A DNA stretch of 64,000 nt from Streptomyces sp. NBC_01267. Its GTDB lineage: Bacteria > Actinomycetota > Actinomycetes > Streptomycetales > Streptomycetaceae. The position numbers and the translations under genes were made by a program. Positions 7,501-15,424 of the stretch are shown piece after piece (within the stretch, counting starts at the first letter, position 1; the number at the start of each line of letters is the position of its first letter). The stretch is from contig NZ_CP108455.1 in assembly GCF_036241575.1 (NCBI RefSeq), forward strand, positions 4,026,001 through 4,090,000, in the 5' to 3' direction. The notes below the pieces were generated by a model, which was not told the origin of the DNA, searched no databases, and saw nothing but the letters and a program-made list of their open reading frames with translations.

Positions 7501-8268
7501 TCAGCCGTTGTCCGGTGGGGTGCGGGTAGCGGGGTCTCGAAGGACGGCCATCACCTCGGTCAGCCGTTTGCCGCTGATCGTGTGGCTCTTGGCTCGTACG
7601 GCCTGCTCGACAACCTCACGCGTCAGCGTGCCTTTCTCTGATGCAGCGATTCGCCCGATCTCTACGAGCTCCTCGACCGTTGCGCTGGCCGGACGACCAC
7701 CTCGTGTTTTGACCACCGGCTCACGCTGCGATGCAGGTGGCTGGGCGGAAGGGCGCTTCGGCCGCTCAGCGGTTTCGCCGGGATGAGCGGAACTGCCGGC
7801 AAGTGGTTCCGGCGCTTGGTCCAACGCGGTCTGCGCTACTTCGCCGGGCTGGTCGACAAGACCGTGGACCTGTCGCATCAAGACGCCGAAGGCGAGCAGA
7901 GCGGCGGCCGGGGGTACGGCCGCGACCACGTAGTCCAGGAGAGGCACGGGGCCGGCCGTGGCCGTACCGCTGACTCCGGCCACGTTGAGCGCGATGGAGC
8001 CGACCGAGCCGGTGGCCGTGAGGGTGATGGCCCAGCCGTCGGTCACTCGGCGCAGCCCCGCGCGGAGCATCAGGAGTTCACCGGCGACGATGAACGCGTC
8101 CAGGGTCGCCGGCCAGGCCCATTGGCGGGTGGGTGAGTGGCTCAGTCCGTGCTGCCCGGCGACTTCGGCGAGGTGCGCGTAGGACAGCCAGAATCCGCCG
8201 GTGGTGAGAAGCACGATGACGACTCCGGCAGCTGCGAGCGCGTACCGCTCGGTGGCCTGCTTGGTCAT
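7501..8268 (-). CDS. DUF2637 membrane protein (Spd-like)
   Basis: A 255-residue protein with about four transmembrane helices in the first 130 residues (for example AAAGVVIVLLTTGGFWLSYA, then WAWPATLDAFIVAGELLM), followed by a charged cytoplasmic tail with GGRPASATVEELVEIGRIA resembling a helix-turn-helix. DUF2637 proteins are frequent on Streptomyces integrative elements and plasmids, near replication and spread genes. ATG at 8268 has AGGAGG close upstream. The position between rep and mobC is usual for such elements. The exact role is not established; intramycelial spread is the common guess. Confidence 0.75.
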   Translation of the reverse strand: MTKQATERYALAAAGVVIVLLTTGGFWLSYAHLAEVAGQHGLSHSPTRQWAWPATLDAFIVAGELLMLRAGLRRVTDGWAITLTATGSVGSIALNVAGVSGTATAGPVPLLDYVVAAVPPAAALLAFGVLMRQVHGLVDQPGEVAQTALDQAPEPLAGSSAHPGETAERPKRPSAQPPASQREPVVKTRGGRPASATVEELVEIGRIAASEKGTLTREVVEQAVRAKSHTISGKRLTEVMAVLRDPATRTPPDNG

Positions 8269-8364
8269 GCCCGACCTCCTTCCGCTGTATCGGCAAGGTC
8301 TGGAGCAGCGCTGTCCCGGGGTGTGGTGATGGGCATAGAGGGTTCTCCGAGGCCGAGGCGCTTA

Positions 8365-8394
8365 CGCTGCCCCCTCTTCAAGGAGGGGGCAGCG
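8365..8394 (-). terminator. hairpin downstream of the replication gene
   Basis: Arms CGCTGCCCCCTC (8365-8376) and its exact complement (8383-8394) form a 12-bp perfect stem with a 6-base loop. It lies 3' of the rep gene on the minus strand and upstream of the DUF2637 gene. A U-run is absent, as is usual for Streptomyces terminators. Confidence 0.5.
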
Positions 8395-8540
8395 CGTAGG
8401 CGCCGGCGTGTGTATGCGCCGATTGATGACGCGTAAGCGTTTGACCTGCTGTTTTCTGAGATTCGTGCGCGCCGGAGGCGGTGTGTAGGCGCCTTCGGTG
8501 GTTCAGGGCGCGTACGGCGTCGCGTACGGAGGACGCCTGG
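8395..8540. repeat. short direct repeats between rep and DUF2637
   Basis: This non-coding stretch holds TAGGCGCC twice (8397-8404 and 8486-8493) and CGCGTACGG twice (8509-8517 and 8521-8529), plus several GCGC-rich near repeats. It lies directly 3' of the replication gene. It may be a site for replication or regulation, but the repeats are too few and uneven to call iterons. Confidence 0.3.
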
Positions 8541-10076
8541 TCAGGAGACGGCAGTGATGTGGTGGACGGTGGCCTTCCATCGGGTGGCCTGGCCTCCCCC
8601 GGTGCCGCCGCCCGCCCCGGTTTCCTGGGTGGCGTGGCCGCTCTTGGTGAGGGCCTTCAGGCGTCGCCTCGCCTTGGCGATGTCCGCCGTGCTGGGCTTG
8701 TTCTCGCCGGTGATATGGGTGGAGAGTTCGCGGGCTGTGAGCCCGCTGGAGCCCGTCTGCCGCAGCAGAGTCAGCGGGTCGAGGCTGGTGTCGACACGCG
8801 AGGTACCGCGAGGGTGATCGTGGATGACCGGCAGCGGGCCGATCTCGTCGTCGACGGTCTTGAGGTGGTGGAGGTGGACCACCGGGTCGCCTGCCGCGCC
8901 GCTGAGGAAGAGGACACTTCCCGCGCCTGCGGTGTACCAGGCCGAGCCATAGACCTGGTCCAGGACGGGGCGTTGGGTGCGTGAGGCGTCGGGTCCCTGT
9001 TTGCGCTGGTGGTGCAATTCAAGAAGTTCGACCCCGTTGCGCAGGAGCTGCTGACGGGCGTTGTTGTAGGCGAGGCCGGCCTCGTCGTCGGTGAGCTTGC
9101 CGACGACGTCCTTGAGGCTGTCGATGACCACGGTGTCCGCGCCGTGCTCGGCGGCCAGCTCGGCGAGGAGCTGGGGCTCGGTGTTCAACGAAGCGGGCAG
9201 CGGCCCCGACCAGAAGACCAGGCGCCGGCGCAGGACGTCCCGGTCGGCTTGGTGCACGATCCGGGTGAAGGCGCGGGCGAGCTGGCTGGGCCGGTCCGCG
9301 GCGATGTAGAGGACCTTCTCGCCCTCGCGTACCGGCATGTCCAGGACCTGGGCGATCAGGCCGAGGCGAGCGAGGACGATCTGCTGGGCGATCGTGGACT
9401 TCCCGACGCCCGGCGGTCCGACGAGCATCAGACTTTCCCCCGAGGCCCAGGCGGCTTTCCCCGGAGTGCCCCACACGGGCTCGGTGGTGGCCGGAGTGTC
9501 GGCGACGAAGGACCAACCGTCCACGGCGTATCGCTGGAGTCGTCCGCCCGAGCTGCGTCGGGCGCGATCGGCGGCCTCGCTCAGCGATGTCGCCAGCAGG
9601 CTCCGTACCTCGGCCGGGTCCGCTCCCGGCGCAGTGGCACCCTGAAGCACGCGGATCGCCGTGGCTTGCAGCATCCGGAGGTCGGCGTGATGGCGCACGA
9701 TGTCCGCGTAGTACTCGGCTCCGGAGCCCGCCACGGCAGCCGATGCGAGGGTGTGCAGGTAGGGGGCGCCTCCGACACGAGCGAGGTCCCCGCGGGACCG
9801 CAGATGGTGAGCGAGCGCGATCGGGTCTGCGGGCGCTCCCTGTTGTCGCAGTTCCAGTAGGGCGTGCCAGATCGTTGTGTGCGCGGGCCGGTAGAAGTCA
9901 CCGGGCTCCAGTGCCTGGCGGACCTCGTCGATGACGGTTGCCTGATACATGCAGGCCCCCAGCACGGCTGCTTCGGCTTCGACGTCGTGCGACGGAGTGG
10001 ACGGCATGCCGAAGGTGTCCACCGGGGTGAGGTCAGCCGATGGTGCTTGCCACTGCGGGGTCGTACCCTGGGGCAC
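8541..10076 (-). CDS. DnaB-N/RepA-type replicative ATPase of the element
   Basis: Residues 25-130 are a DnaB N-terminal domain (HDVEAEAAVLGACMYQ, then the ALLELRQQGAPADPIAL region). The second half is a RecA-fold ATPase with Walker A GPPGVGKST near 220-228 and Walker B TVVIDSLKD near 315-323, closest to RepA/KaiC-like plasmid helicases. The last 90 residues look like a winged-helix DNA-binding tail. I chose GTG at 10,076, which has AAGGAAG upstream and starts just before the domain, rather than the longer frame to 10,181. It probably drives replication of the excised element. Gene order rep, DUF2637, mobC and integrase is typical of actinomycete integrative elements. Confidence 0.75.
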   Translation of the reverse strand: MPQGTTPQWQAPSADLTPVDTFGMPSTPSHDVEAEAAVLGACMYQATVIDEVRQALEPGDFYRPAHTTIWHALLELRQQGAPADPIALAHHLRSRGDLARVGGAPYLHTLASAAVAGSGAEYYADIVRHHADLRMLQATAIRVLQGATAPGADPAEVRSLLATSLSEAADRARRSSGGRLQRYAVDGWSFVADTPATTEPVWGTPGKAAWASGESLMLVGPPGVGKSTIAQQIVLARLGLIAQVLDMPVREGEKVLYIAADRPSQLARAFTRIVHQADRDVLRRRLVFWSGPLPASLNTEPQLLAELAAEHGADTVVIDSLKDVVGKLTDDEAGLAYNNARQQLLRNGVELLELHHQRKQGPDASRTQRPVLDQVYGSAWYTAGAGSVLFLSGAAGDPVVHLHHLKTVDDEIGPLPVIHDHPRGTSRVDTSLDPLTLLRQTGSSGLTARELSTHITGENKPSTADIAKARRRLKALTKSGHATQETGAGGGTGGGQATRWKATVHHITAVS

Positions 10077-10205
10077 AGAGCTTCCTTGTCTCGGGCCGAT
10101 ACGGACTGGCAGGTCCCGGCGCCGGGTAGATCGTTTTGGGCGGTCGTCTTGGGAGTCGCTGCGGCCTTGGTGCTCCAACACCGGGGCCGCTTCTCTGTGT
10201 GGGCT

Positions 10206-10490
10206 TCAGGCAGCCTTCTCGTACCGCGATCCGGTCAGCAGGTCGGCCAGTCGCGCCGCACTGTGCGGACTGATCGTCGTGGTGAATCCGGCGCAGACGC
10301 GCCGCAGGGCCTGGGCCCGGGCTTCCTCCTGTCGTGCGGCTCGGGTCGTCATGGGGGCGGTCGGTGCTGTGCTCGCCTCGGGCAGCATGCGCACGGGCAG
10401 CTCCTTGCGGACGGTGCGGGGATGGCAGTCCCCGCACTGCATGAGGTCGTCGGGCGGTCGGTTGCATCGCGCTGCTTCCAGGCACTCCAA
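10206..10490 (-). CDS. small hypothetical protein with Cys cluster
   Basis: A frame of 94 residues from TTG at 10,490, open further upstream without a better start. The segment CLEAARC then CNRPP, ending MQCGDCH, offers four to five Cys/His residues that could bind zinc. The rest is Ala/Arg/Thr-rich and helical (RQEEARAQALRRVCAG). No family was recognised; the spacing does not fit WhiB. It lies between the integrase and the replication gene, where small regulators or excisionases are common, but nothing in the sequence proves either role. Confidence 0.35.
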   Translation of the reverse strand: MECLEAARCNRPPDDLMQCGDCHPRTVRKELPVRMLPEASTAPTAPMTTRAARQEEARAQALRRVCAGFTTTISPHSAARLADLLTGSRYEKAA

Positions 10491-10568
10491 CGCCTGGGGG
10501 CCGCGCGTGCCGCGCTCACGGACGACTGGCAGGTCGTCCGCACGTGACGCCCTCAGTTTCTGGAGAAT

Positions 10569-10589
10569 CGCCGGTTGGGCTAACCGGCG
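10569..10589 (-). terminator. 8-bp inverted repeat after the integrase gene
   Basis: CGCCGGTT (10569-10576) and AACCGGCG (10582-10589) are perfect arms around the 5-base spacer GGGCT. The repeat lies 44 bases past the integrase stop, so it may end that transcript. It could equally be an operator for the gene that follows. Confidence 0.4.
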
Positions 10590-10632
10590 TTCTCGTGCAT
10601 AATGCGCCCCCGCCCGAGCCCGTTCCCGACCC

Positions 10633-12066
10633 TCAGAGCTGGTTCTGCTCGATGTCGATGCGGTCCCAGTCGAAGACTCCGCTCGGCTTGCTCGACGCGT
10701 CGATGATCACCCCGGAGAACAGGAAGCGCAGTACCGCGTTGCGCCGCTCGTCCGTCATCTCGTCGGCCTCCCAGGCAACTCGGGCCCCTGGCCCTGTCAG
10801 CCCGGTCAGCAGCTTCACCGGGCGTATGACCATCCGCCGCTGTGCCTTGGCGATCCGGTCGGTGATCTCCTTGCGCATCGCCCGGTACTCCGCCGTGGAG
10901 ATCTCCTTGGCTGTCCACATCTGATTGAGTTCGGTGAGCTGCTCCTGGTCCGCCTCCACCGCCTCCGTCAGGGAGTTCGGTGGCGTGGCCGAAGCAAGCT
11001 TTCCGGAGACGGCGAGCCGTCCCAGCAGGTCGATCGCGGCCTCGGTGACGAATTCCTCCAGCTTCACGGCGGCGACGCGGCGAACGCACTTCTTCTCGTC
11101 GTTACGGCTCTTGCGCGTGCACAGGTACGAGGGCACCGCCCCGACCTTGGTGCCGGACATGAGGGTGCCGCAGCGCTTGCACATGACCAGGCCACGCAGC
11201 AGGTAGAAGCGGCGCAGTTCCAGGTTGGTCTGGTGGATCGCGGACCGGTACTCGCGGCGGGCGCGGACCTCGGCCCAGGTGCCGGCGTCGATGATGGCGG
11301 GCCACTTCCCGGCACCGACCTCTTCGCCCTGGTGCATGCGGATGCCGGCGACGTGGCGGGAGTCGAGCAGCGCCCGGACGGTGCCCTGGGTCCACTCCTT
11401 GCCGTACACGGTCTTGATACCGCGCTTGTGGAGTACCAGGGCGATGGCGACCGGGCTCTGGCCCTTGAGGTAGCGGTCGAAGACCTCGCGGACGATCTCG
11501 GCCTCGTCCTCCCTGACGGTCATGCCGTCGGGCTCGTACCCGAACCGCCGCTTGCCCGAGTGCGGCATGCCGGTCTCGGCGCGCTCCGCGAGTGCGGACT
11601 TCAGGCGGCGGGAGGTGTCGTCGGAGGAGCGGCAGGCGTGGGCGACCTCGATGCGGAGGATGAAGCGGTCGTCGGGGTCGGAGAGGTTCCGGCGGTTCGC
11701 CTCTCCGTGCAGCACGATCGCGTGCTCGTCGGAGACCTGGAGCAGTTCCTCCAGGTCGCGCGGCTGCCGCATGAGCCGGTCGGGGTGGTACGCGATGATG
11801 TGCCGGAACTCGCGGCGCCGGGCGTGTTCGAGGAGCTGGTCCCAGCCGGGCCGCTTGCGGTTGCGGCGCCAGGCGGAGCGGCTGTTGTCGACGAAGACGT
11901 GGGCGGGGTCGATGACCAGTCCGCGCCGCTCGGCGATCTCCCGGCAGATACGCTCCTGCCGGTCGACGCCGGTCTGGTCGTCATCGTCGGCCTGGGATAT
12001 TCGGCAGTACAGGGCGGCCGGTTCACCTGGGGTGATGGTCGGCTCTCGGTGTTTGGGGCGGGGCAT
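10633..12066 (-). CDS. large serine recombinase (integrase)
   Basis: A 477-residue site-specific recombinase. The resolvase domain opens with AALYCRISQ, Ser24 being the predicted nucleophile, with the DRLMRQPRDLEELL and Arg-rich active-site segments following. A Recombinase domain spans about 160-270, then a zinc ribbon (CKRCGTLMSG and a later CTRKS..KKC) and a C-terminal coiled coil with ELNQMWTAKEIS. Large serine integrases join attP and attB without host factors. ATG at 12,066 is only about 26 bases from the interrupted LLM gene, and I see no clear ribosome site, so its promoter must overlap the attachment site or host DNA. Confidence 0.93.
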   Translation of the reverse strand: MPRPKHREPTITPGEPAALYCRISQADDDDQTGVDRQERICREIAERRGLVIDPAHVFVDNSRSAWRRNRKRPGWDQLLEHARRREFRHIIAYHPDRLMRQPRDLEELLQVSDEHAIVLHGEANRRNLSDPDDRFILRIEVAHACRSSDDTSRRLKSALAERAETGMPHSGKRRFGYEPDGMTVREDEAEIVREVFDRYLKGQSPVAIALVLHKRGIKTVYGKEWTQGTVRALLDSRHVAGIRMHQGEEVGAGKWPAIIDAGTWAEVRARREYRSAIHQTNLELRRFYLLRGLVMCKRCGTLMSGTKVGAVPSYLCTRKSRNDEKKCVRRVAAVKLEEFVTEAAIDLLGRLAVSGKLASATPPNSLTEAVEADQEQLTELNQMWTAKEISTAEYRAMRKEITDRIAKAQRRMVIRPVKLLTGLTGPGARVAWEADEMTDERRNAVLRFLFSGVIIDASSKPSGVFDWDRIDIEQNQL

Positions 12067-12079
12067 GGCACCGATGGTA

Positions 12080-12105
12080 TGAGCGCGGGTTGGGCTCGCC
12101 GAACT
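12080..12105. other. right attachment junction (element/host boundary)
   Basis: From about 12,093 the plus strand encodes GSPNFRHPVTLAK, an internal piece of the LLM family, while bases up to about 12,090 do not fit that family. The intact LLM copy at the left of the window has LVTSPNFRHP here, so the crossover lies at or just before the codon for Ser-Pro. The integrase gene begins 26 bases away, as usual for serine integrases. The matching left junction is outside the window. Confidence 0.7.
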
Positions 12106-12776
12106 TCCGGCACCCGGTGACGCTCGCCAAGGACCTGATCGCGCTGGACGATGTCTCCGGCGGCCGGATCACCCTGGGTATCGGCGCCGGGGGCAGCGGG
12201 TTCGACGCGACGGCGCTGGGCCAGGAACCGTGGACCCCGCGGGAGCGGGCCGACCGCTTCGGGGAGTTCGTACCGCTGCTCGACCGGCTGCTGACCGAGG
12301 GTTCGGTGTCCCACCGGGGCACGTACTACTCCGCCGACGAGGTCCGTAATCTGCCCGGCTGTGTGCAGGGGCCGAGGCTCCCGTTCGCCGTCGCCGCCAC
12401 CGGTCCGCGCGGAATGCGGATCGCCGCGGGACACGGGCAGGCCTGGGTGACGACGGGCGACCCGAAGATCTTCGAGACCGGCACCTCCGAGGAGTCGGTC
12501 GAAGCCGTCCGGGGCCAGATCGGCAAGCTCGCCGCCGCCTGTGACGAGATCGGCAGGGACGCCGCAGGTGTCGAGAAGATCCTGCTCACCGGCTTCACTC
12601 CGGACGAGGGCCGTCCGATGGAGTCCCTCGACGCCTTCGTCGACTTCGCGGGCAGGTACGCGGCACTCGGTATCGACGAGATCGTGATCCACGCACCGAT
12701 TCCCGGAACGATCTTCGCCGCCGACGAGAAGGTCTTCGAGCGGATCGCGACCGAGGCGCCGAAGCAGCTGAGCTGA
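12090..12776 (+). pseudogene. 5'-truncated LLM monooxygenase, target of integration
   Basis: The frame encodes the C-terminal 227 residues of a luciferase-like flavin oxidoreductase, from SPNFRHPVTLAKDL to the natural end EAPKQLS. The first 65-70 residues found in its relatives, including the barrel's first strands, are missing because the element joins here. TTG at 12,090 is a chance start without a ribosome site. I infer that this is the original chromosomal gene broken by integration; excision would restore it if the left part survives outside the window. A related complete gene sits in the element at the left edge of the window. Confidence 0.8.
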
Positions 12777-12804
12777 GCCGGACCGGGTCGGGCGGCGGAT
12801 CCGG

Positions 12805-13347
12805 TCAGCCCCGGAGGCGCAGGAACTCCGGCGGCACCCGGTCGGTGAGCCATACCCCGTTGGCACTGACCTGGAAGACGTGGCCGGCGCCGTGCATGGC
12901 CCCGGCATCCACGCTCAGCACCACCGGGCGTCCCCGCCTGGCGCCCACCCGGGTCGCCGTCCCGCGGTCCGCCGAGAGATGGACGTGGTGGCGGTTCATC
13001 GGGCGCAGGCCCTCGGCGCGGATCGCGTCGAGGCTGCGGGCGACCGTCCCGTGGTAGAGGTACGCGGGCGGCTCGGCCGCCGGCAGGCCGAGATCGACCT
13101 CGACGGTGTGCCCCTGGTTGGCCCGGATCCGCGCGCCTTCGACGGTGAAGCGCTGCTTGTCGTCGACCGCGACGACATGGTCCAGCTCGGCCCGGGTGAA
13201 TCGGAGTCCGTGCGCCGCAGCCGCGCGGAGCAGCGTGTCGACCTCCACCCAGCCGTGCTCGTCGAGAGTGATGCCGATGCGCTCGGGCTGGTGCCGCAGA
13301 TGTCTGGAGAGGTACTTCGACACCTTCACGGTGTGTCTGTCGTTCAT
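12805..13347 (-). CDS. kptA: RNA 2'-phosphotransferase (Tpt1/KptA family)
   Basis: A 180-residue protein that in its family moves a 2'-phosphate from RNA to NAD+. It begins VKVSKYLSRHLRHQPE, the family start with the catalytic Arg-His-Arg region, then DEHGWVEVDTLL (winged-helix domain) and YLYHGTVARSLDAIRAEGL then HHVHLSAD, the NAD-binding half. I chose ATG at 13,347, directly before the conserved start; the longer frame to 13,470 runs over DnaA-box sequence. Bacterial physiological targets are unclear because most lack spliced tRNAs with this phosphate. Confidence 0.88.
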   Translation of the reverse strand: MNDRHTVKVSKYLSRHLRHQPERIGITLDEHGWVEVDTLLRAAAAHGLRFTRAELDHVVAVDDKQRFTVEGARIRANQGHTVEVDLGLPAAEPPAYLYHGTVARSLDAIRAEGLRPMNRHHVHLSADRGTATRVGARRGRPVVLSVDAGAMHGAGHVFQVSANGVWLTDRVPPEFLRLRG

Positions 13348-13416
13348 TCGACAAGGGTGCGAGCGGAGCGCACCGGCGTGCATCCGAATTACCTTCTGCG
13401 CCCGCCGAGTTAGGCA

Positions 13417-13470
13417 TGATCCACAGGCAAGGGGGTTTATCCACAGGGAATTTGACGGATCTGTGGACAA
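13417..13470. promoter_or_regulatory. three DnaA boxes in 54 bp
   Basis: TGATCCACA (13417-13425, one mismatch), TTATCCACA (13437-13445, perfect E. coli-type box) and TGTGGACAA (13462-13470, the perfect Streptomyces box TTGTCCACA on the other strand). They fill the gap between the MerR gene and kptA. They may bind DnaA; the 14-base and 16-base spacings are close to regular. Confidence 0.55.
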
Positions 13471-13482
13471 GGTGGGTGTGGT

Positions 13483-14436
13483 TTACGGCTTTTGCCCGAC
13501 CTGCCCGTCTTCGGGCTGGGGATAAGTCAGAGCGTCCAACGTCCGTGCCTGGAGCTCCCGTTCGGTGGCCGCAGTGATGAAAGCGGCCGTGTTCTCCCGG
13601 CCCGCCAGCTTCTCCACCGCACGGATCGTGGCTGCCGGGAGCGCTACGGCCGTCCGGCCTTCCGGATGCACGGGCGGGCCGTCCGGTTCCAGGTGCTGCT
13701 GGAGATGGCGGGTGGCGAACAGCCGCATGGCCCGCGCCAGTTCGGCGTCGACGCTCTGCTGTGCCAGCGGTCGCAGCCGCCGTACGAGCGAGGCGGCCTC
13801 CGCCACCTGCGCCTCGTCGGGCGGCGGGTGCCCCAGGTACCGGGCGAAGACATGCTCCGTCGTGAACTCCAGGAACCGGGACGCGATGTGTTCGACCTGT
13901 CCGCGCAGCTCCCGCAGATGAACGGAGATGGCCTTCAGCGGTACACCGGCCGCGTGCAGTTCCACCGCTACGTCCAGCTCCTGCGGGCTCGGTACCAGGA
14001 ACTCGTCGTCGCGGCCCGGGATCGGCTCCAGCACGCCCAGCGCCACCGCGTCGGCCACGGCCCCGTCGTCGCGGACCCCGCCGAACTTCCCGACCAGTTC
14101 CGCCCGGGAGATCCGGTCCGCCTCCTCGTCGGTCCAGCCTCCGCTGACCTCGGCGACGAGACCGAGCACACCGCCGAGCCCCCGGCCCGCGTCCCACGCC
14201 TCCAGCAGCTCCTTGATGGAGGCCAGGGTGTAGCCCCGGTCGAGCAGATCAGCGATCTGCCGCAGCCGTGCGACATGGCTGTCCCCGTACACGTTGGACC
14301 GGCCGCGCCGCTGCGGCTTGGGCAGCAGACCCCGGTCCTGGTAGGCGCGGATCGTACGGACCGTGGCGCCGCTGTGGTGCGCCAGGTCCTCGATCCGGTA
14401 CTCGGGTTCCGCCGCCCCTTTTCTCTGCCCGGACAC
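13483..14436 (-). CDS. MerR-family transcriptional regulator
   Basis: A 317-residue regulator. The MerR winged helix is at residues 13-80: YRIEDLAHHSGATVRTIRAYQDRGLLP, read in two parts as helix-turn-helix and wing, then SNVYGDSHVARLRQI. A long effector half follows (LHAAGVPLKAISVHL, then KLAGRENTAAFITAATERE). GTG at 14,436 with GGAGGGAG six bases upstream decides the start. Similar proteins sit next to metal-hydrolase and SDR genes in Streptomyces, as here, so it probably controls the neighbouring operon; the effector is unknown and no MerR palindrome was identified. Confidence 0.85.
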   Translation of the reverse strand: MSGQRKGAAEPEYRIEDLAHHSGATVRTIRAYQDRGLLPKPQRRGRSNVYGDSHVARLRQIADLLDRGYTLASIKELLEAWDAGRGLGGVLGLVAEVSGGWTDEEADRISRAELVGKFGGVRDDGAVADAVALGVLEPIPGRDDEFLVPSPQELDVAVELHAAGVPLKAISVHLRELRGQVEHIASRFLEFTTEHVFARYLGHPPPDEAQVAEAASLVRRLRPLAQQSVDAELARAMRLFATRHLQQHLEPDGPPVHPEGRTAVALPAATIRAVEKLAGRENTAAFITAATERELQARTLDALTYPQPEDGQVGQKP

Positions 14437-14492
14437 GCTCTCTCCCTCCACGCCCGCGCCCCTGGTGCCCGTCGCACCGTGGGGCGGCGGGA

Positions 14493-15424
14493 CTACGACA
14501 AGGCCGCCCGCCCGATCGCACCCGCTGCCGCACGGGCGGCGGGCGAGGTCGCGAGGTATTCGACCGCCTTGCTCAGCGAGCCCTCCTGGGAGGGATGGTA
14601 CGACCGCCGGAAGTAGCGGGGTATCGCCGAGCCCAGCTCGCCCCAGGTGGGCAGCAGCCCTTTGGCGACTGCTCTGTTGTGCCCGCGCAGCGAGTAGCGC
14701 AGCCTCCCCGCCAGCCGGGGGTCGTGGCGTACCAGATACGAGGCGCCCCACGCCCACAGCCACAGCAGCACCGGAGTGACCACGGCCATGCCCTCGATCC
14801 TGCGGGCGTACCGGGGCAGCCCTTCGCCGCCGCAGTGCAGTCGAAGGCCACGGCCCGGTGCTCGACCTCCTCCGCGCCGTGCCAGCGCAGCAGATCGAGC
14901 ATCACCGCGTCGGACCCGGCCGTGTCGAGGGCGTCGGCGTGCAGCACCCAATTACCGAGGACTGCGGTGAACTGCTCGATCGCGGCGATCAGGGACAGCC
15001 GGAAGCGCAGCCATTCCCGCTCCGGTACCGGCACACCGAACGGCGGCTGCTCGCCGAGGAGTTTCTCGAAGAGGAAGTCGACGTGCCGGGTGTATGCCGC
15101 GGTGTCGAGCCGCTGGGCGGCGAGGTGGTCCAGGACATGGGAGTGCTGCACGCTGTGGGTGGCCTCCTGGCCCATGAACCCCTTGACGTCCTTGAGCAGT
15201 TCCGGATCGGCGACCAGGGGCAGGGCCTCCTTGAAGACCTTCACGAACCACCGCTCGCCCGCCGGGAGCAGCAGATGCAGCACATTGATCACATGGGTGG
15301 CGGTGGGCTCGTCCGGTATCCAGTGCAGCGGGGTGGCGGCCCAGTCGAAGGAGACCCGGCGCGGGGTGATCGCGTACGGCGCGTCGGTCCCGGTGTGCTG
15401 CTCGGTGTGCTTCCCGGTGCTCAC
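14493..15424 (-). CDS. predicted metal-dependent hydrolase, frameshifted in this sequence
   Basis: The first two thirds encode RRVSFDWAATPLHWIPDEP, FMGQEATHSVQHS and RWHGAEEVEHRAVAFD, the His/Glu-rich signature of the PF10118-type predicted metal-dependent hydrolases. After VAFDCTAA the frame turns to Cys/Gly/Arg-rich nonsense, while the next frame continues with LPRYARRIEGMAVVTPVLL and ends AIGRAALS at 14,493. The shift falls in a GCG run at about 14,825-14,834. The likely start is GTG at 15,424, with GGAG 7 bases upstream and a GTGA overlap with the EphD-like gene; ATG at 15,439 is the alternative. It may be a real frameshift or a sequencing error. Confidence 0.75.

Noticed and set aside
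10206..10490. WhiB-like regulator
   Set aside because: Cys residues are present but the C-x(n)-C-x2-C-x5-C order and the G-[VI]-W-G-G motif are missing.
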